A stretch of 64,000 nt of DNA from Streptomyces finlayi (GCF_014216315.1 NZ_CP045702.1:1612001-1676000), one strand, 5' to 3'. Numbered from the stretch's first letter, positions 25,912 through 35,416 are shown. Made by a program: numbers and translations. Notes: generated by a model not told the origin, from the sequence alone.

Positions 25912-27336
25912 GTGCCCTTACCTTCCACGCCCGAGTCCGGGAACCGCCTCGCCCAGTGCGACACCATCGTCATCGGCGCCGGCCCGGCGGGCCTGCTCGC
26001 CGCGATGCGCGCGAGAACCGCGACCGGCCACGTCGTCGTCCTCGATCAGGGCGACGACATCGACGGGCGTATCCGGGCCCGCGAGCTGGGCTTGGACGAA
26101 AAGCGCACCATCACATCCGGGTTCGGCGGTGCCGGAATGTTCAGCGACGGCAAACTGTGCCTGTCGCACCGCATCGGTTCGACCGTCTCCCACCGCTTCC
26201 CCCCGCATGAGGTCGAGGCACGGCAGTCCGCCATCGACGAACTCTTGCGCGCCGGCGAGGATGCCCCCCTGCATGGCGCCGACAACGCCAAGGCCGCCGA
26301 GCTGGCCGAACTGGCCGGAGCCGAAGACCTCGAGTACTTGCATTACCCCGTCCGCCATGTCGGCAGCGACCAGCTCATGCGCATGACCTCCGCCCTGCGC
26401 CAGCAGGTCGAAGCCGTCGCTCCCGTGCTCTGCGGCATCCGCTGCACCGAGGTGCGGCCATCGCTCGCCGCTGGCCACCGCTGGGAGGTCCTGATCACCA
26501 AGGACGGCTGGCCGGAGCCGGAGGCACTACGCGCGAACAACGTCGTGCTCGCACCGGGAAAAATCGGCGCGGCCTGGCTGCGCGCCCTCGGTGACACCCT
26601 GGGGCTGCCCCGCAAGAGCGCGCAGCCCAAGCTCGGCTTCCGCCTGGAAGGGCCGCGAGAATTCCTGGACCTGCTGCTGAAGGTCGCCACCGACCCCAAG
26701 GTCATCTGGAAGCCCGGCGCGGGGGCCGAGGTCCGCACGCACTGCGTCTGCTTCGGCGGCGACGTCGTCCCGGCGCAGTACCAGGACCTCACCCTGGTCG
26801 GCGGACACTCCACCAGCGACCACGGGCACGACCGCAGCAACACCGCGGTGCTGGCCACCGCCGGAGACGCGTTCCCCCTGAGCACGGAGTACGTGCGCGA
26901 CCTCGTCACCCGGATGAACCACGCCACCGGAGGCCGGGTCATGGCCCAGACGCTCGGCGACTTCCTGGCCGGCGTCCCCAGCACCGGCACCGTCCCCGAC
27001 GCTGCGCACGGGTTCGCCCCCAGCATCCCCGACGCCGTCACCGGGAACCTCGCCGCGCTCTTCCCCCAGCCGATCGTCGTCCTGCTGCGCGACTACCTTC
27101 AGCGCCTCGCCCGGCTGTGCCCGCAGGTCCTGAATCCCGGCAACATGCTGTACGGGCCAGCCGTCGAGCGCTGGGCCGACCGCTTCGAAGTCGGCGACGA
27201 CATGCAGGCCCCCGGCCACCCCGGTCTCTACCTGGCCGGCGACGGCCCCGGACTCACCGGCGGGATCATCGGCGCCGCCGACTCCGGCTGGCTCGCCGGT
27301 GACGCGATCGCCGCCCGCCACAGCGTCAACGCCTGA
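25912..27336 (+). CDS. FAD-dependent oxidoreductase
   Basis: 474 residues from GTG 25912. A Rossmann dinucleotide motif lies near residue 19 (IVIGAGPAGLLAAMRAR), GFGGAGMFSDGKL near residue 68 marks the subfamily of FAD-dependent dehydrogenase-like proteins, and the C-terminal LYLAGDGPGLTGGIIGAADSG binds the FAD again. Substrate unknown. The third codon is TTA (25918), so efficient translation probably needs the developmentally timed bldA tRNA. It begins a plus-strand operon running to 33208. Confidence 0.8.
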   Translation: MPLPSTPESGNRLAQCDTIVIGAGPAGLLAAMRARTATGHVVVLDQGDDIDGRIRARELGLDEKRTITSGFGGAGMFSDGKLCLSHRIGSTVSHRFPPHEVEARQSAIDELLRAGEDAPLHGADNAKAAELAELAGAEDLEYLHYPVRHVGSDQLMRMTSALRQQVEAVAPVLCGIRCTEVRPSLAAGHRWEVLITKDGWPEPEALRANNVVLAPGKIGAAWLRALGDTLGLPRKSAQPKLGFRLEGPREFLDLLLKVATDPKVIWKPGAGAEVRTHCVCFGGDVVPAQYQDLTLVGGHSTSDHGHDRSNTAVLATAGDAFPLSTEYVRDLVTRMNHATGGRVMAQTLGDFLAGVPSTGTVPDAAHGFAPSIPDAVTGNLAALFPQPIVVLLRDYLQRLARLCPQVLNPGNMLYGPAVERWADRFEVGDDMQAPGHPGLYLAGDGPGLTGGIIGAADSGWLAGDAIAARHSVNA

Positions 27337-27368
27337 CTCCCCCGGCCCCGCCTCCCAAGGACTCCCGC

Positions 27369-28457
27369 ATGCTGACCTCCGCCCGCACACCCCGCCCCAA
27401 GTGGCTGACCTCCGACGAGGCCCCGCTGTGGGACCGAAGCACCTTCTCGCCCGAAGCCTGGACGTACACGCTCGCCCGCGAGGAGACCATCGAGATCATC
27501 GACGCGCTCACCATCGCGCAGAACCGGCTCACCGGCCAGGACATGTTCACCGGCCGCTACATCAACCGCGGGGACTTCCCCCTGGGCCACGTCGGCTCGA
27601 TCCTGGAAGCGATCTCCAGCGAGGTCTCCGACGGCCGCGGCTTCGCAGTGCTGCGCGGACTGCCCGTCGACCGGCTCGACGAGCGCCAGAACGCGCTGCT
27701 CCTACGCGGCCTGACCACCTACCTGGGCCCCATCGCCACCCAGAGCCGGGACGGACAGCTCATCCGGCACGTCCGCGCGACCGGCCGCGCACTGGGCGAC
27801 GCCACCGTGCGCGGCCACCAGACCGCCGACCGCCTGTGGTTCCACACCGACGGCGCCGACGCCGCCGCCCTGCTGTGCCTGACCGCGTCCGAGACCGGAG
27901 GGCTCTCCCGTCTCGCCTCGGCCGCCACCGTCCACAACCAGATGTTGAACGCCTCCCCGACGTGGACCGCCGAGCTGTACCAGCCGTTCCACTTCCACAT
28001 GGCCGGCGGCAACGTACCCGGCCTGCCCCCCACCTTCATCTCGCCGGTCTTCTCCCTCCACCGAGGCCGCTTCTCCACCCGCTACGTCCGGCACACACTG
28101 CTGGAGACCCCCAACGTCACGGAAGTCCCGCTCCACCGGGATGCGATGGCCGCCTTCGATCTGCTGGAAGAGCTCGCCGACGAGAACAGCATCGACATGG
28201 AACTGCGCGCGGGCGACCTCCAGTTGGTCAACAACCACACGGTGCTCCACTCCCGCACCGCCTACCGCGACCCGCAGCCCCCCGCCGAGCCCCGCCACCT
28301 GCTCCGGTCATGGGTCACCTTCCCCCACTACCACGGCCGCCGGGCCGCAGAGGCCGACGAGTACCTCCGCTTCGGATGGCTCACCGACGACCAGCAACAG
28401 CAGCTCGCCACCTCCTGGAAGCCGCCGACCGCTCCCGATCCGGCCCCCACCGCATGA
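27369..28457 (+). CDS. TauD/clavaminate-synthase-like 2-oxoglutarate oxygenase
   Basis: 362 residues. The iron site is LWFHTDGADAAALLCL (H-x-D) near residue 158 with the distal His in LVNNHTVLHSRTAY; the 2-oxoglutarate-binding Arg is in HLLRSWVTFPH. The family hydroxylates, desaturates or cyclises amino-acid and peptide-derived substrates. Its stop overlaps the ATG of the acyl ligase (ATGA). Confidence 0.85.
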   Translation: MLTSARTPRPKWLTSDEAPLWDRSTFSPEAWTYTLAREETIEIIDALTIAQNRLTGQDMFTGRYINRGDFPLGHVGSILEAISSEVSDGRGFAVLRGLPVDRLDERQNALLLRGLTTYLGPIATQSRDGQLIRHVRATGRALGDATVRGHQTADRLWFHTDGADAAALLCLTASETGGLSRLASAATVHNQMLNASPTWTAELYQPFHFHMAGGNVPGLPPTFISPVFSLHRGRFSTRYVRHTLLETPNVTEVPLHRDAMAAFDLLEELADENSIDMELRAGDLQLVNNHTVLHSRTAYRDPQPPAEPRHLLRSWVTFPHYHGRRAAEADEYLRFGWLTDDQQQQLATSWKPPTAPDPAPTA

Positions 28458-29773
28458 GCGTGCACCCGCCTGGGACGGCGTGGCACGCGGACGTCGTCGG
28501 CAAACTCCACCGCACCGCCCGCCAGCGGCCCGACCACCCCGCCGTCATCGACCGCCACGGCACAACGAGCTTCCGCTCCCTCTACCTGGCCGCCGCCCGC
28601 CAGGCCCAGGACCTGGAGTCCCGTCCCGATCACGGCGCGGGCGTCGCGGTACTGCGCGCCGCACCCAGCGCCGCGTTCTTCATCCAGGTGTGCGCCGCTC
28701 TCATGGTGGGCCGCACGCCCCTAGTCCTGCCCGCCCGCGCGCCCGAAACGGAGGCGCTGCGCGCCGTGCAGACGGCAAGGAGTGCCGGCTGCCGCCCGTG
28801 GAAGGCGGTCCTGGCCGTATCGGGCCACCAGCAGGTTCCGGTCGTGACGCACGGCGAATCACCCGCCGCCCCGCGCAAGGCCCGCGCTCTGGGCATGCTG
28901 CCCGGCGGCCGTGCCCTCTTCGCAGCCCCCATGCACCTGAACGGGCCGTTCGAGTTCGCGCTACGCCAGCTCCTCCTCGGCGGCTGCATCATCCTCGCTC
29001 CCCGCTTCGAGGCCGAGCAGTGGCTGGAGAGCGTCCGCGGCCATAAGCCGGACTGGGCGTTCTTGGTTCCGACGCAGATCCAACAGGTCTGGGACGCACG
29101 TCCGCCCCGCGAACTCCGCGGCGACTGTTCCTCGCTGCGTCTGCTCCTGCAATCCTCGGCCCCGTGCCCGCCCCCGCTGCGCCAGCGCCTGACCGACGTC
29201 CTGGGGCCCGAGCGTGTCGCGGAGTACTACGGGACCACCCTGTACGACGGGACCGTCAGCCCCTACACCTCTCGCGGCCCCGGCGGATCTCCGCTGCCCG
29301 AGACCGAGCTGCGGATCGTCGACCCCAACCGCTGGCCCGTAGCGGCCGGCACCCCGGGAACCATCGAGGGCCGCAGCCGGACCGGCCTCATCTCCCACCG
29401 CGCCGACCAGCCGTGCGCCAGCCGGCCGCAATGGCAGAGCGTCGGCGACCGGGGCAGGCGCATCAAGGACACCGACCGCATCGAGGTCACCGACGTGGCC
29501 GTCCCCGGCCGCGCCATCGTGGCGGGCGTCAAGATCGCTGTGGCCGAGACCCACGACACCCTGTCCGCCCACCCCGCCGTACGGGACTGCGAAATCCGTG
29601 TCAGCCCCCACGACCGGTTCGGATCCGTTCTGTCCGCCGTCGTGCACACCGAGGACCCGGCGCTCACCCCCTCGATCCTGCGTACCTGGTGCGCTCAGCG
29701 GCTGACACCACCTCAGCGTCCCCACGCCATCGAGCTGCGCCGGACCGCAGCTCTCGATCACGCGACCCTGTGA
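28454..29773 (+). CDS. ANL-superfamily adenylating enzyme (acyl-CoA ligase-like)
   Basis: 439 residues, shorter than the usual 500-550. Visible landmarks include VLRAAPSAAFFIQVCAALMVGRTPLVLPA, the AMP-site strand AEYYGTTLYDG and a C-terminal subdomain with VGDRGRRIKDTDR. The P-loop region (normally SGTTGxPK) is not obvious: GESPAAPRKARALG occupies its place, so activity may be altered. It should form an acyl-adenylate. It precedes a HIT hydrolase and a second, larger ANL protein. Confidence 0.7.
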   Translation: MSVHPPGTAWHADVVGKLHRTARQRPDHPAVIDRHGTTSFRSLYLAAARQAQDLESRPDHGAGVAVLRAAPSAAFFIQVCAALMVGRTPLVLPARAPETEALRAVQTARSAGCRPWKAVLAVSGHQQVPVVTHGESPAAPRKARALGMLPGGRALFAAPMHLNGPFEFALRQLLLGGCIILAPRFEAEQWLESVRGHKPDWAFLVPTQIQQVWDARPPRELRGDCSSLRLLLQSSAPCPPPLRQRLTDVLGPERVAEYYGTTLYDGTVSPYTSRGPGGSPLPETELRIVDPNRWPVAAGTPGTIEGRSRTGLISHRADQPCASRPQWQSVGDRGRRIKDTDRIEVTDVAVPGRAIVAGVKIAVAETHDTLSAHPAVRDCEIRVSPHDRFGSVLSAVVHTEDPALTPSILRTWCAQRLTPPQRPHAIELRRTAALDHATL

Positions 29774-29780
29774 GAGGGAC

Positions 29781-30461
29781 ATGCTCGACTGTGACCTGTG
29801 CCAGGCCATCAACCCGGACATCGGCAACTGCACTCTGCAACGTCATCTCCATGCCGGTCAGCAACGCATCGTCGCCACGTCCGAGTACGCAGCGGCGGTT
29901 CCGACCATCGGCGCCTTCGTCCCCGGCTACCTGCTCGTGGTGCCCACCACCCACGTGCTCTCGCTCGGACAGCTGAACGACGACGAGCTGGCGGGGGTGG
30001 AGGACCTGGCCCACGACCTCGCCGACCAGCTGCACCAGGTCTACCGGCGCCCGATCCTCACCTTCGAGTACGGCCTCAACCTCCCCTCCGGGCGGCGCAT
30101 CTGCCATGGCCATCTGCACATGCTGCCCAGCACCGCCGACCTCGGCGAATGGCTCACCGCACGGGCCCCGGGATACGAGATCGCGAACTACGCCCAGGTG
30201 CCCCGCAGCCCGGACACCTCCTACATCACCGTGCGGGACCAGACCGGCACCCTCACCTGCCACCCCGTCCCCAACGACGCCTTTCCCCGGATACGGCTGC
30301 GGGAGGTCGTGGCCCGGCTCGATCCGCAGATCGAGGACGCGGCATGGGACTGGCAGGCCCATCCGTTCCCCGAACTGATGCGCGCCACCGTCGACGACCT
30401 CACCGCCGTCACGCCGACGGCACGCAGGGCACCAGCGTCCAGGGCCGGAGCACCCAGGTGA
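29781..30461 (+). CDS. HIT-family nucleotide hydrolase/transferase
   Basis: 226 residues. CDLCQAI at the N-terminus and the histidine triad ICHGHLHMLP near residue 110 define the HIT fold, which cleaves AMP or other nucleotides from phosphoramidates, adenylates or dinucleotides through a His-NMP intermediate. The C-terminal 90 residues are an extension. Between two ANL adenylating enzymes it could recycle or proofread acyl-AMP. The TGA overlaps the GTG of the next gene (GTGA). Confidence 0.85.
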   Translation: MLDCDLCQAINPDIGNCTLQRHLHAGQQRIVATSEYAAAVPTIGAFVPGYLLVVPTTHVLSLGQLNDDELAGVEDLAHDLADQLHQVYRRPILTFEYGLNLPSGRRICHGHLHMLPSTADLGEWLTARAPGYEIANYAQVPRSPDTSYITVRDQTGTLTCHPVPNDAFPRIRLREVVARLDPQIEDAAWDWQAHPFPELMRATVDDLTAVTPTARRAPASRAGAPR

Positions 30462-33208
30462 GCGGTGAGCTCGACTTCGCGAGCCTGTGGCGGCGTATCG
30501 CCGCCGACCATCCGGGGCGCCCTGCTCTCATCCACGGCAGCAGCACGGTGACCTGGCGACAGTTCGACAACCAGGCCGCGACGTTGGCCGCGCATCTGCG
30601 CAGCCGCGGCCTCGGCCGCGGGGACGTCGCCGCACTCGCTCTGCCCAACCGGCCGGAGCATCTGGTTTGCCTCGCCGCGTGCCTGCGCATAGGGGTCGTG
30701 CCCGCCAACATCAACTACCGTTACCGGGCCCGCGAACTGGGTGGCATGCTCACCCTGCTCACGCCGAGCGCCGTCTTTCTGGCACCTGAACAGCTCACGG
30801 AGATGTCTGCGGCCCACACCGCACTGCCCGGCTGCCGGACGTGGATCGCTACCGGCCCGCAGGACCTGCCCGCCTGGACGCAATCGCTGGAACGGATCCT
30901 GAGCGCCCAGGGGTCGGCCGACCTGGACGATCCCTGGGTGTCCTCCCCGGACGACACCTTCATCAAGTGCACCGGCGGCACCACCGGGGAGCCCGCCGCG
31001 ATCCGCTGGCGGGTGGGTGACCTTGCCCGCAATCTCAACGCCCACAATCCGTGGCTGCGCCGCAGCAGCATGGAGGCCGCGGGCCTGATCTCCGTCGCGG
31101 ATGCCCGACTGGTCGTCGCGAGCCCGCTCATGCACGGCTCCGGGCAGACTCGCGCCCTGGGTGCCCTGTGCGCCGGCGGCACGGTGATCACCGTCCCCGA
31201 GCCTGGCCCCTCCGCCATCTGGGACACCGTCGCCCAGCACCGCGCCGACACCCTCGCCATCGTGGGCGACCCCCTCGCCCGCCCCCTCGCCACCGCCCTG
31301 CACCGCCGGCCCGACCGCTGGGACCTCTCCCGCCTGGCCACCATCACCTCATCCGGTGCCGCGTGGAGCCAGCAGGCCAAGCGCAGTCTCCTCAACGCCC
31401 TGCCCCACACACGGCTCATCGAGACGCTCGGCGCCACCGAAGCCACCGGCATCGGCTCCTCCACCGCCACAGCCGACTTCGTGCCGGCCACCGGGACCTT
31501 CGATCTCGGCGCCCACGCCGTCGTACTACGGCCCGACGGGACTCCCGCTTCCGTCGGACAAGACGGCCTCCTGGCCGTCGCCCAGCCCCACCCCCTCGGT
31601 CTCCACCCCACCGGCGGGCTTCCGGCCGAACGCTTCCGCATCAGCGACGGCACCACGTACCTGCTCTCCGGAGACCACGCCCGCCTGGCCGCGGGACGGC
31701 GCATCCTCCTGCTCGGCAGGGACAGCGAGTGCGTCGCCCTCGGCGGGGAGAAGGTCTACCTCCCCGAAATCACCCGCGTGCTGCTGGACCACCCCGACGT
31801 CCAGGACGCTGCCGTCATACCCCTGGCTCACCCCGTACGCGGACACACCCTGGGCGCTCTCCTGCACCTGGCGGTCGGTGGCGAGGTGGAGGACGTACGC
31901 CGCCACGCCTGCGACCAGCTCGCGGACTTCAAGGTTCCACGCACGATCGTGCGGGTCGCCGCCATCCAGCGCACCGAGGCGGGCAAGCTGGACACCACCG
32001 CCGCCCGTACCCAACTTGAGCAGGCACGACGCGCTGCCGCTCCCGTCAGCGAGGAACTCGTCATCGCCCCCCGAGCCCCTGCCACCAGTCCCGGCATCTG
32101 GCAGCACCTCACCCAGGTCGCCGAGCGCGAGCAACTCCTCCTGGAGAGTGCTCTGGCCTCCTTGTTCGTCGACCCGACCCTGGACGACAAGATCGGCAAA
32201 GCCCTCGGCTACCCCGACTGGCCCCAGCCGCTCACCCTCCTGCCGGTCCTGGCCCCCGAGCTGGCCAGCGCCACCGAGGACCTCGCGTTCTACCTTCAGG
32301 CGTCCGCCGACGCCACCGCGGAAGTGATCGACGCGGTCGCCCGGCATCACTGGCCGCGGCTCGACCGGCACGATCCCGCCGCCGTAGACGCAGTCTGGCT
32401 GCTGATGCAGCACGCTGATCTAGCGGGCGAGCGCAGAGACGAACTCCTCTTCGAAGCAACCCGCAACGTCACCACGCAGCTCATCGACGGCCGGCACCTG
32501 GCGCTGCTGGACGACCGTGTCCAGTCCCTGCACGGACAACCCCAGCGCTACGGCACCTTCGTACTCGTCCGCGACGAGGAACCCCGCTTTCTCTACCCGC
32601 TCGACGGCGCCTACGGGAAGGTCGACGAACGGCGCAGGCTCATCGGAATGCCCCTGCTGCACGAGGACCTCAGCCACGCCTACAGTCCGATCACGCCCTA
32701 CGGCGCCGGACGGACAACCGCAGGCAACCGCTTCTCGCCCCGGCCGGGACCAGCCCGCTTGCACACGGCGGACCCGAACCGGACCCTGCCCAGCGAGAGC
32801 GTCCCTCCGGACGCCGTCCCGGTGTACCTCGCGGCCACGCTCCGCCACCGCAACGAAATCCGCCGGCTCCGCGACAGCCTGCCCGCTCCGCTGCACTCCA
32901 CCTCGCGGTGGCTCGACCTGGACCCGCTCACCCGGCCCAGCTGCCAGTTCGACGCGGGGATAGCGCTCAACCGGCTCGCCGCACGGCTGTGTCTGGACGA
33001 CGTCCGCCGCTCCAAGGTGCTGATCGCCATGGGGTGCAGCAGGCGCAGCGCGGGGCTGAGCGTGGAGATCGGATGCGCACTGGCCGCCGGCATCCCGGTC
33101 ATCTACGTGGGCGAGCCGAGCTGTTCCTTCGACATGCTCCCCGAGGTCACCCTCGTGCCCGACGTGGACGCCGCGATCGAGACCGCCCTCACCTGGGCGG
33201 GCGACTGA
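30458..33208 (+). CDS. Fusion: ANL ligase - DUF6624-like - nucleoside 2-deoxyribosyltransferase-like
   Basis: 916 residues from GTG 30458. Residues about 1-510: full ANL adenylation domain (IKCTGGTTGEPAAIRW phosphate loop near 170, LIETLGATEATG, LLLGRDSECVALGGEKVYLPEI near 428). Residues about 535-735: DUF6624-like region (WLLMQHADLAGERRDELL near 642, VDERRRLIGMPLL near 721), usually a stand-alone protein of unknown function. Residues about 785-916: deoxyribosyltransferase-like Rossmann domain (VPVYLAATLRHRNEI, then GLSVEIGCALAAGIPVIYVG with its Glu). The three-part fusion suggests acyl-AMP formation coupled to handling of a nucleotide or glycosyl bond. The product is unknown. Confidence 0.75.
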   Translation: MSGELDFASLWRRIAADHPGRPALIHGSSTVTWRQFDNQAATLAAHLRSRGLGRGDVAALALPNRPEHLVCLAACLRIGVVPANINYRYRARELGGMLTLLTPSAVFLAPEQLTEMSAAHTALPGCRTWIATGPQDLPAWTQSLERILSAQGSADLDDPWVSSPDDTFIKCTGGTTGEPAAIRWRVGDLARNLNAHNPWLRRSSMEAAGLISVADARLVVASPLMHGSGQTRALGALCAGGTVITVPEPGPSAIWDTVAQHRADTLAIVGDPLARPLATALHRRPDRWDLSRLATITSSGAAWSQQAKRSLLNALPHTRLIETLGATEATGIGSSTATADFVPATGTFDLGAHAVVLRPDGTPASVGQDGLLAVAQPHPLGLHPTGGLPAERFRISDGTTYLLSGDHARLAAGRRILLLGRDSECVALGGEKVYLPEITRVLLDHPDVQDAAVIPLAHPVRGHTLGALLHLAVGGEVEDVRRHACDQLADFKVPRTIVRVAAIQRTEAGKLDTTAARTQLEQARRAAAPVSEELVIAPRAPATSPGIWQHLTQVAEREQLLLESALASLFVDPTLDDKIGKALGYPDWPQPLTLLPVLAPELASATEDLAFYLQASADATAEVIDAVARHHWPRLDRHDPAAVDAVWLLMQHADLAGERRDELLFEATRNVTTQLIDGRHLALLDDRVQSLHGQPQRYGTFVLVRDEEPRFLYPLDGAYGKVDERRRLIGMPLLHEDLSHAYSPITPYGAGRTTAGNRFSPRPGPARLHTADPNRTLPSESVPPDAVPVYLAATLRHRNEIRRLRDSLPAPLHSTSRWLDLDPLTRPSCQFDAGIALNRLAARLCLDDVRRSKVLIAMGCSRRSAGLSVEIGCALAAGIPVIYVGEPSCSFDMLPEVTLVPDVDAAIETALTWAGD

Positions 33209-33236
33209 ACCGGCATACACGACTTGGCACCGGCGA

Positions 33237-33274
33237 AGGGGCCGACCCGTGAAACGCATCGCGGGTCGGCCCCT
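33237..33274. terminator. Bidirectional terminator
   Basis: A perfect 13-bp stem (AGGGGCCGACCCG and its complement) with a 12-nt loop, followed by CCTTGT on the plus strand, lies between the convergent stops at 33208 and 33288. Confidence 0.8.
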
Positions 33275-33287
33275 CCTTGTCGCGTCC

Positions 33288-33839
33288 TCAGCCTCGGCGG
33301 GGACTCGTGACGGTCGGCGCGGACATCGCCAGGCCAATCATGTCGGTCCACGCCGCGTCGCCCACGCTGTCCTGGAGCTCCTTGGCCGCGCGTTCATCGG
33401 CCGTCAGCACGCCGAACTCCACCCGCGTCTCATAGGGCAGGTAGTCGAGCGCCAGGCGCCGGCCGACGTAGTCCAGGACGGACGTGGCCTGCTTGATCTC
33501 GGGGTCGTTGGTCATGCCCGCGGGCTCGAATCGCATGCTGACGTACTCGCGGACGAACACCTCCAGCGGGACCTGGTGCCGCAGGCCCTGGGTGATGGTC
33601 GTGCTGAAGCCGTCCATCAGACCCGCCATGGTCGAGCCTTGCTTAGCCATGAAGATCGTGACCGCAGCAGGACGGCCCTCCTCGGTGCAGGCGACCGTGA
33701 GGTAGCCCTTCCCCTCACCGACGTTGAACGACCGCGTCGTCGACTTCAGACGCCTCGGGGCCCGCGGGGGCACCTGTCCAAGGGAGTGCTCCCCGCTCCT
33801 CTGCGTACGTGCCATGCCGTCAACGGTTCGGTCCGCCAT
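33288..33839 (-). CDS. Stand-alone TSCPD domain (NrdJ C-terminal-like)
   Basis: 183 residues. It matches only the C-terminal part of B12-dependent ribonucleotide reductase: GEGKGYLTVAC, IFMAKQGSTMAGLMDGFS, VPLEVFVREYVSMRFEPAGMT and YVGRRLALDYLPYETR. The catalytic barrel of NrdJ (about 700 residues) is absent, so it cannot reduce ribonucleotides. In full NrdJ this region follows the catalytic barrel and is thought to act in the redox relay or in regulation. ATG 33839 or ATG 33815 may be the start. It shares a strand with the radical SAM gene upstream. Confidence 0.8.
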   Translation of the reverse strand: MADRTVDGMARTQRSGEHSLGQVPPRAPRRLKSTTRSFNVGEGKGYLTVACTEEGRPAAVTIFMAKQGSTMAGLMDGFSTTITQGLRHQVPLEVFVREYVSMRFEPAGMTNDPEIKQATSVLDYVGRRLALDYLPYETRVEFGVLTADERAAKELQDSVGDAAWTDMIGLAMSAPTVTSPRRG

Positions 33840-34021
33840 CGAATGTGTCCTCTAAGTGGTCGAGAAGGGCATAACAGGGCTGACGCCCACAACCTATGGG
33901 CATCCAGCGTTCGATGACCACAAGATGTGGGATTCCCACCGTAGAGGTGAGGAGCGGTCGGCACCAATCGCGGCACGCCGAACGCGCGCCCCCAGCACGG
34001 TTGTTCCGCCGCCCGGGCCGC

Positions 34022-35416
34022 TCAGACCTCCATGAGGCGGGGCAGCGACCGGACGAGGACGCCGGGGTGTTGTTCGCGGAGCTCCAGGAGCCGCCCCAAC
34101 ACCCGGCGGCGGAAGTCGGGCCGGCCCGACCAGATCGCGCTCCCGGAGTAGGTGTCGCTGCGCGCCCAGTCACGCTGACTCCGCCCGTCGTCCTCGCTGG
34201 CCCCGAAGAGCGCCTCGTACATGTCGGTGGCCGGGAACGGCGTGAAGAAGTGATGCTTCTGCTCGTTGTACGGGAGCTGGGCAAGGTCCCGGACGAGACC
34301 GAACGTGAGGTCGCTGTCCTCGTCCGTCTCCTGCGGAAGGTCGTGGATCCAGCTGGTGAGCTGGACGATGCGGGCCGCCGACAGCATCCGGCAGCCGTCG
34401 ATCGTGTGCTGGACCGTCGCGTTCTTCGTCATCAGCTTCAGCATCCGGTCGGACCCCGATTCGCAGCCGACGAAGATCGCGCTGAAGCCGACCTTCCGGA
34501 GCCGTTCGAGGTCGATGTGCCCGGCGAGGTTCACGATGTCCTTGGCCCGCATGTTGGCCCGCAGCTGGATGCACAGGCCGCGGCGCTCCATCTCCTCGAC
34601 GATGCCGATCACCCGCTGGGTGTTCGTGGAGAAGTTCGGGTCCATCAGGCTGATCTGGTCCGGCGCGTAGGTCTTCCACAGCGCCTCGACCTCGTCGACG
34701 ACCCGCTTCGGAGGCAGCCCCTTCCAGCGGCGCAGGCTGGTCTTGGGCTCGCTGCAGAACCCGCAGGGATGCGGGCAGCCCCAGGAGGTGAGGTAGCTCA
34801 GATCCCGGACCCTGTCGGTGTAGTACGCGGTGACCGGAATCAGGGTGTAGTCCAGGGGCGGAACGGTGCTCATGTCCGCCAGTGCGCCGTACGGGGTCTC
34901 CAGAATCCGGTCCGCCACCGCGCCGCGCAGCGAGATCTCGCGCCTCCCGTCCCGGTAGGCCAGATTCGGGATGGCCGCGAGGGAAGCGGGGTCGGTCAGG
35001 CCGCCTTCGCGCTCGGCCAGCTCGGCCAGTGCCACGGCTGCGGCTTCGCCCGGTCCCAGAACGACCACGTCCACCCACCGTTCCCGCAGGATCCCCCGGT
35101 AGGCGAGCGAGGCGTGGTAGCCGCCCCACACCACAGGTACGCCCGGCGCGTGCTCGCGTACCGTGCCGATCGCGTCCAGCACGTTGCCGATGCTCGGGCC
35201 CGTCATGCACGAAACCCCGACGTACAGGGCGTCCTTGGCCTCCTCCGCCAGCTTCGTGCGCCAGTCCGGCTCGATCTGGCAGTCGATGATCACCGGCATG
35301 TGCCCGGCGGCCCGCAAGGCGGTGCCGACCGTCAGCACGGACAGCGGATGCCAGGGGTAGTCGGACTCGCCGGTGGCAAGCGGGTCCACGCCGGCGAACA
35401 AGACGATCTTCCCCAC
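34022..35416 (-). CDS. B12-binding-type radical SAM enzyme
   Basis: 464 residues. The N-terminal 150 residues have a cobalamin-binding-like Rossmann domain (HPLSVLTVGTALRAAGHMPVIID, VVWGGYHASL, VVVLGPGE) but without an obvious DxHxxG His, so cobalamin would be base-off. The radical SAM cluster is SWGCPHPCGFC (CxxxCxxC) near residue 210, with later GCESGSDRMLKLM. Such enzymes methylate or rearrange unactivated carbons. The gene is driven from the second operator-bearing region, so it belongs to the same putative regulon as 21-33 kb. Confidence 0.85.
   Translation of the reverse strand: MGKIVLFAGVDPLATGESDYPWHPLSVLTVGTALRAAGHMPVIIDCQIEPDWRTKLAEEAKDALYVGVSCMTGPSIGNVLDAIGTVREHAPGVPVVWGGYHASLAYRGILRERWVDVVVLGPGEAAAVALAELAEREGGLTDPASLAAIPNLAYRDGRREISLRGAVADRILETPYGALADMSTVPPLDYTLIPVTAYYTDRVRDLSYLTSWGCPHPCGFCSEPKTSLRRWKGLPPKRVVDEVEALWKTYAPDQISLMDPNFSTNTQRVIGIVEEMERRGLCIQLRANMRAKDIVNLAGHIDLERLRKVGFSAIFVGCESGSDRMLKLMTKNATVQHTIDGCRMLSAARIVQLTSWIHDLPQETDEDSDLTFGLVRDLAQLPYNEQKHHFFTPFPATDMYEALFGASEDDGRSQRDWARSDTYSGSAIWSGRPDFRRRVLGRLLELREQHPGVLVRSLPRLMEV

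Noticed and set aside
29798..30457. Upstream extension of the ANL-DUF6624 fusion frame
   Set aside because: It overlaps the HIT gene in another frame and is Arg/Pro-rich nonsense; GTG 30458 with GTGA coupling is the better start.
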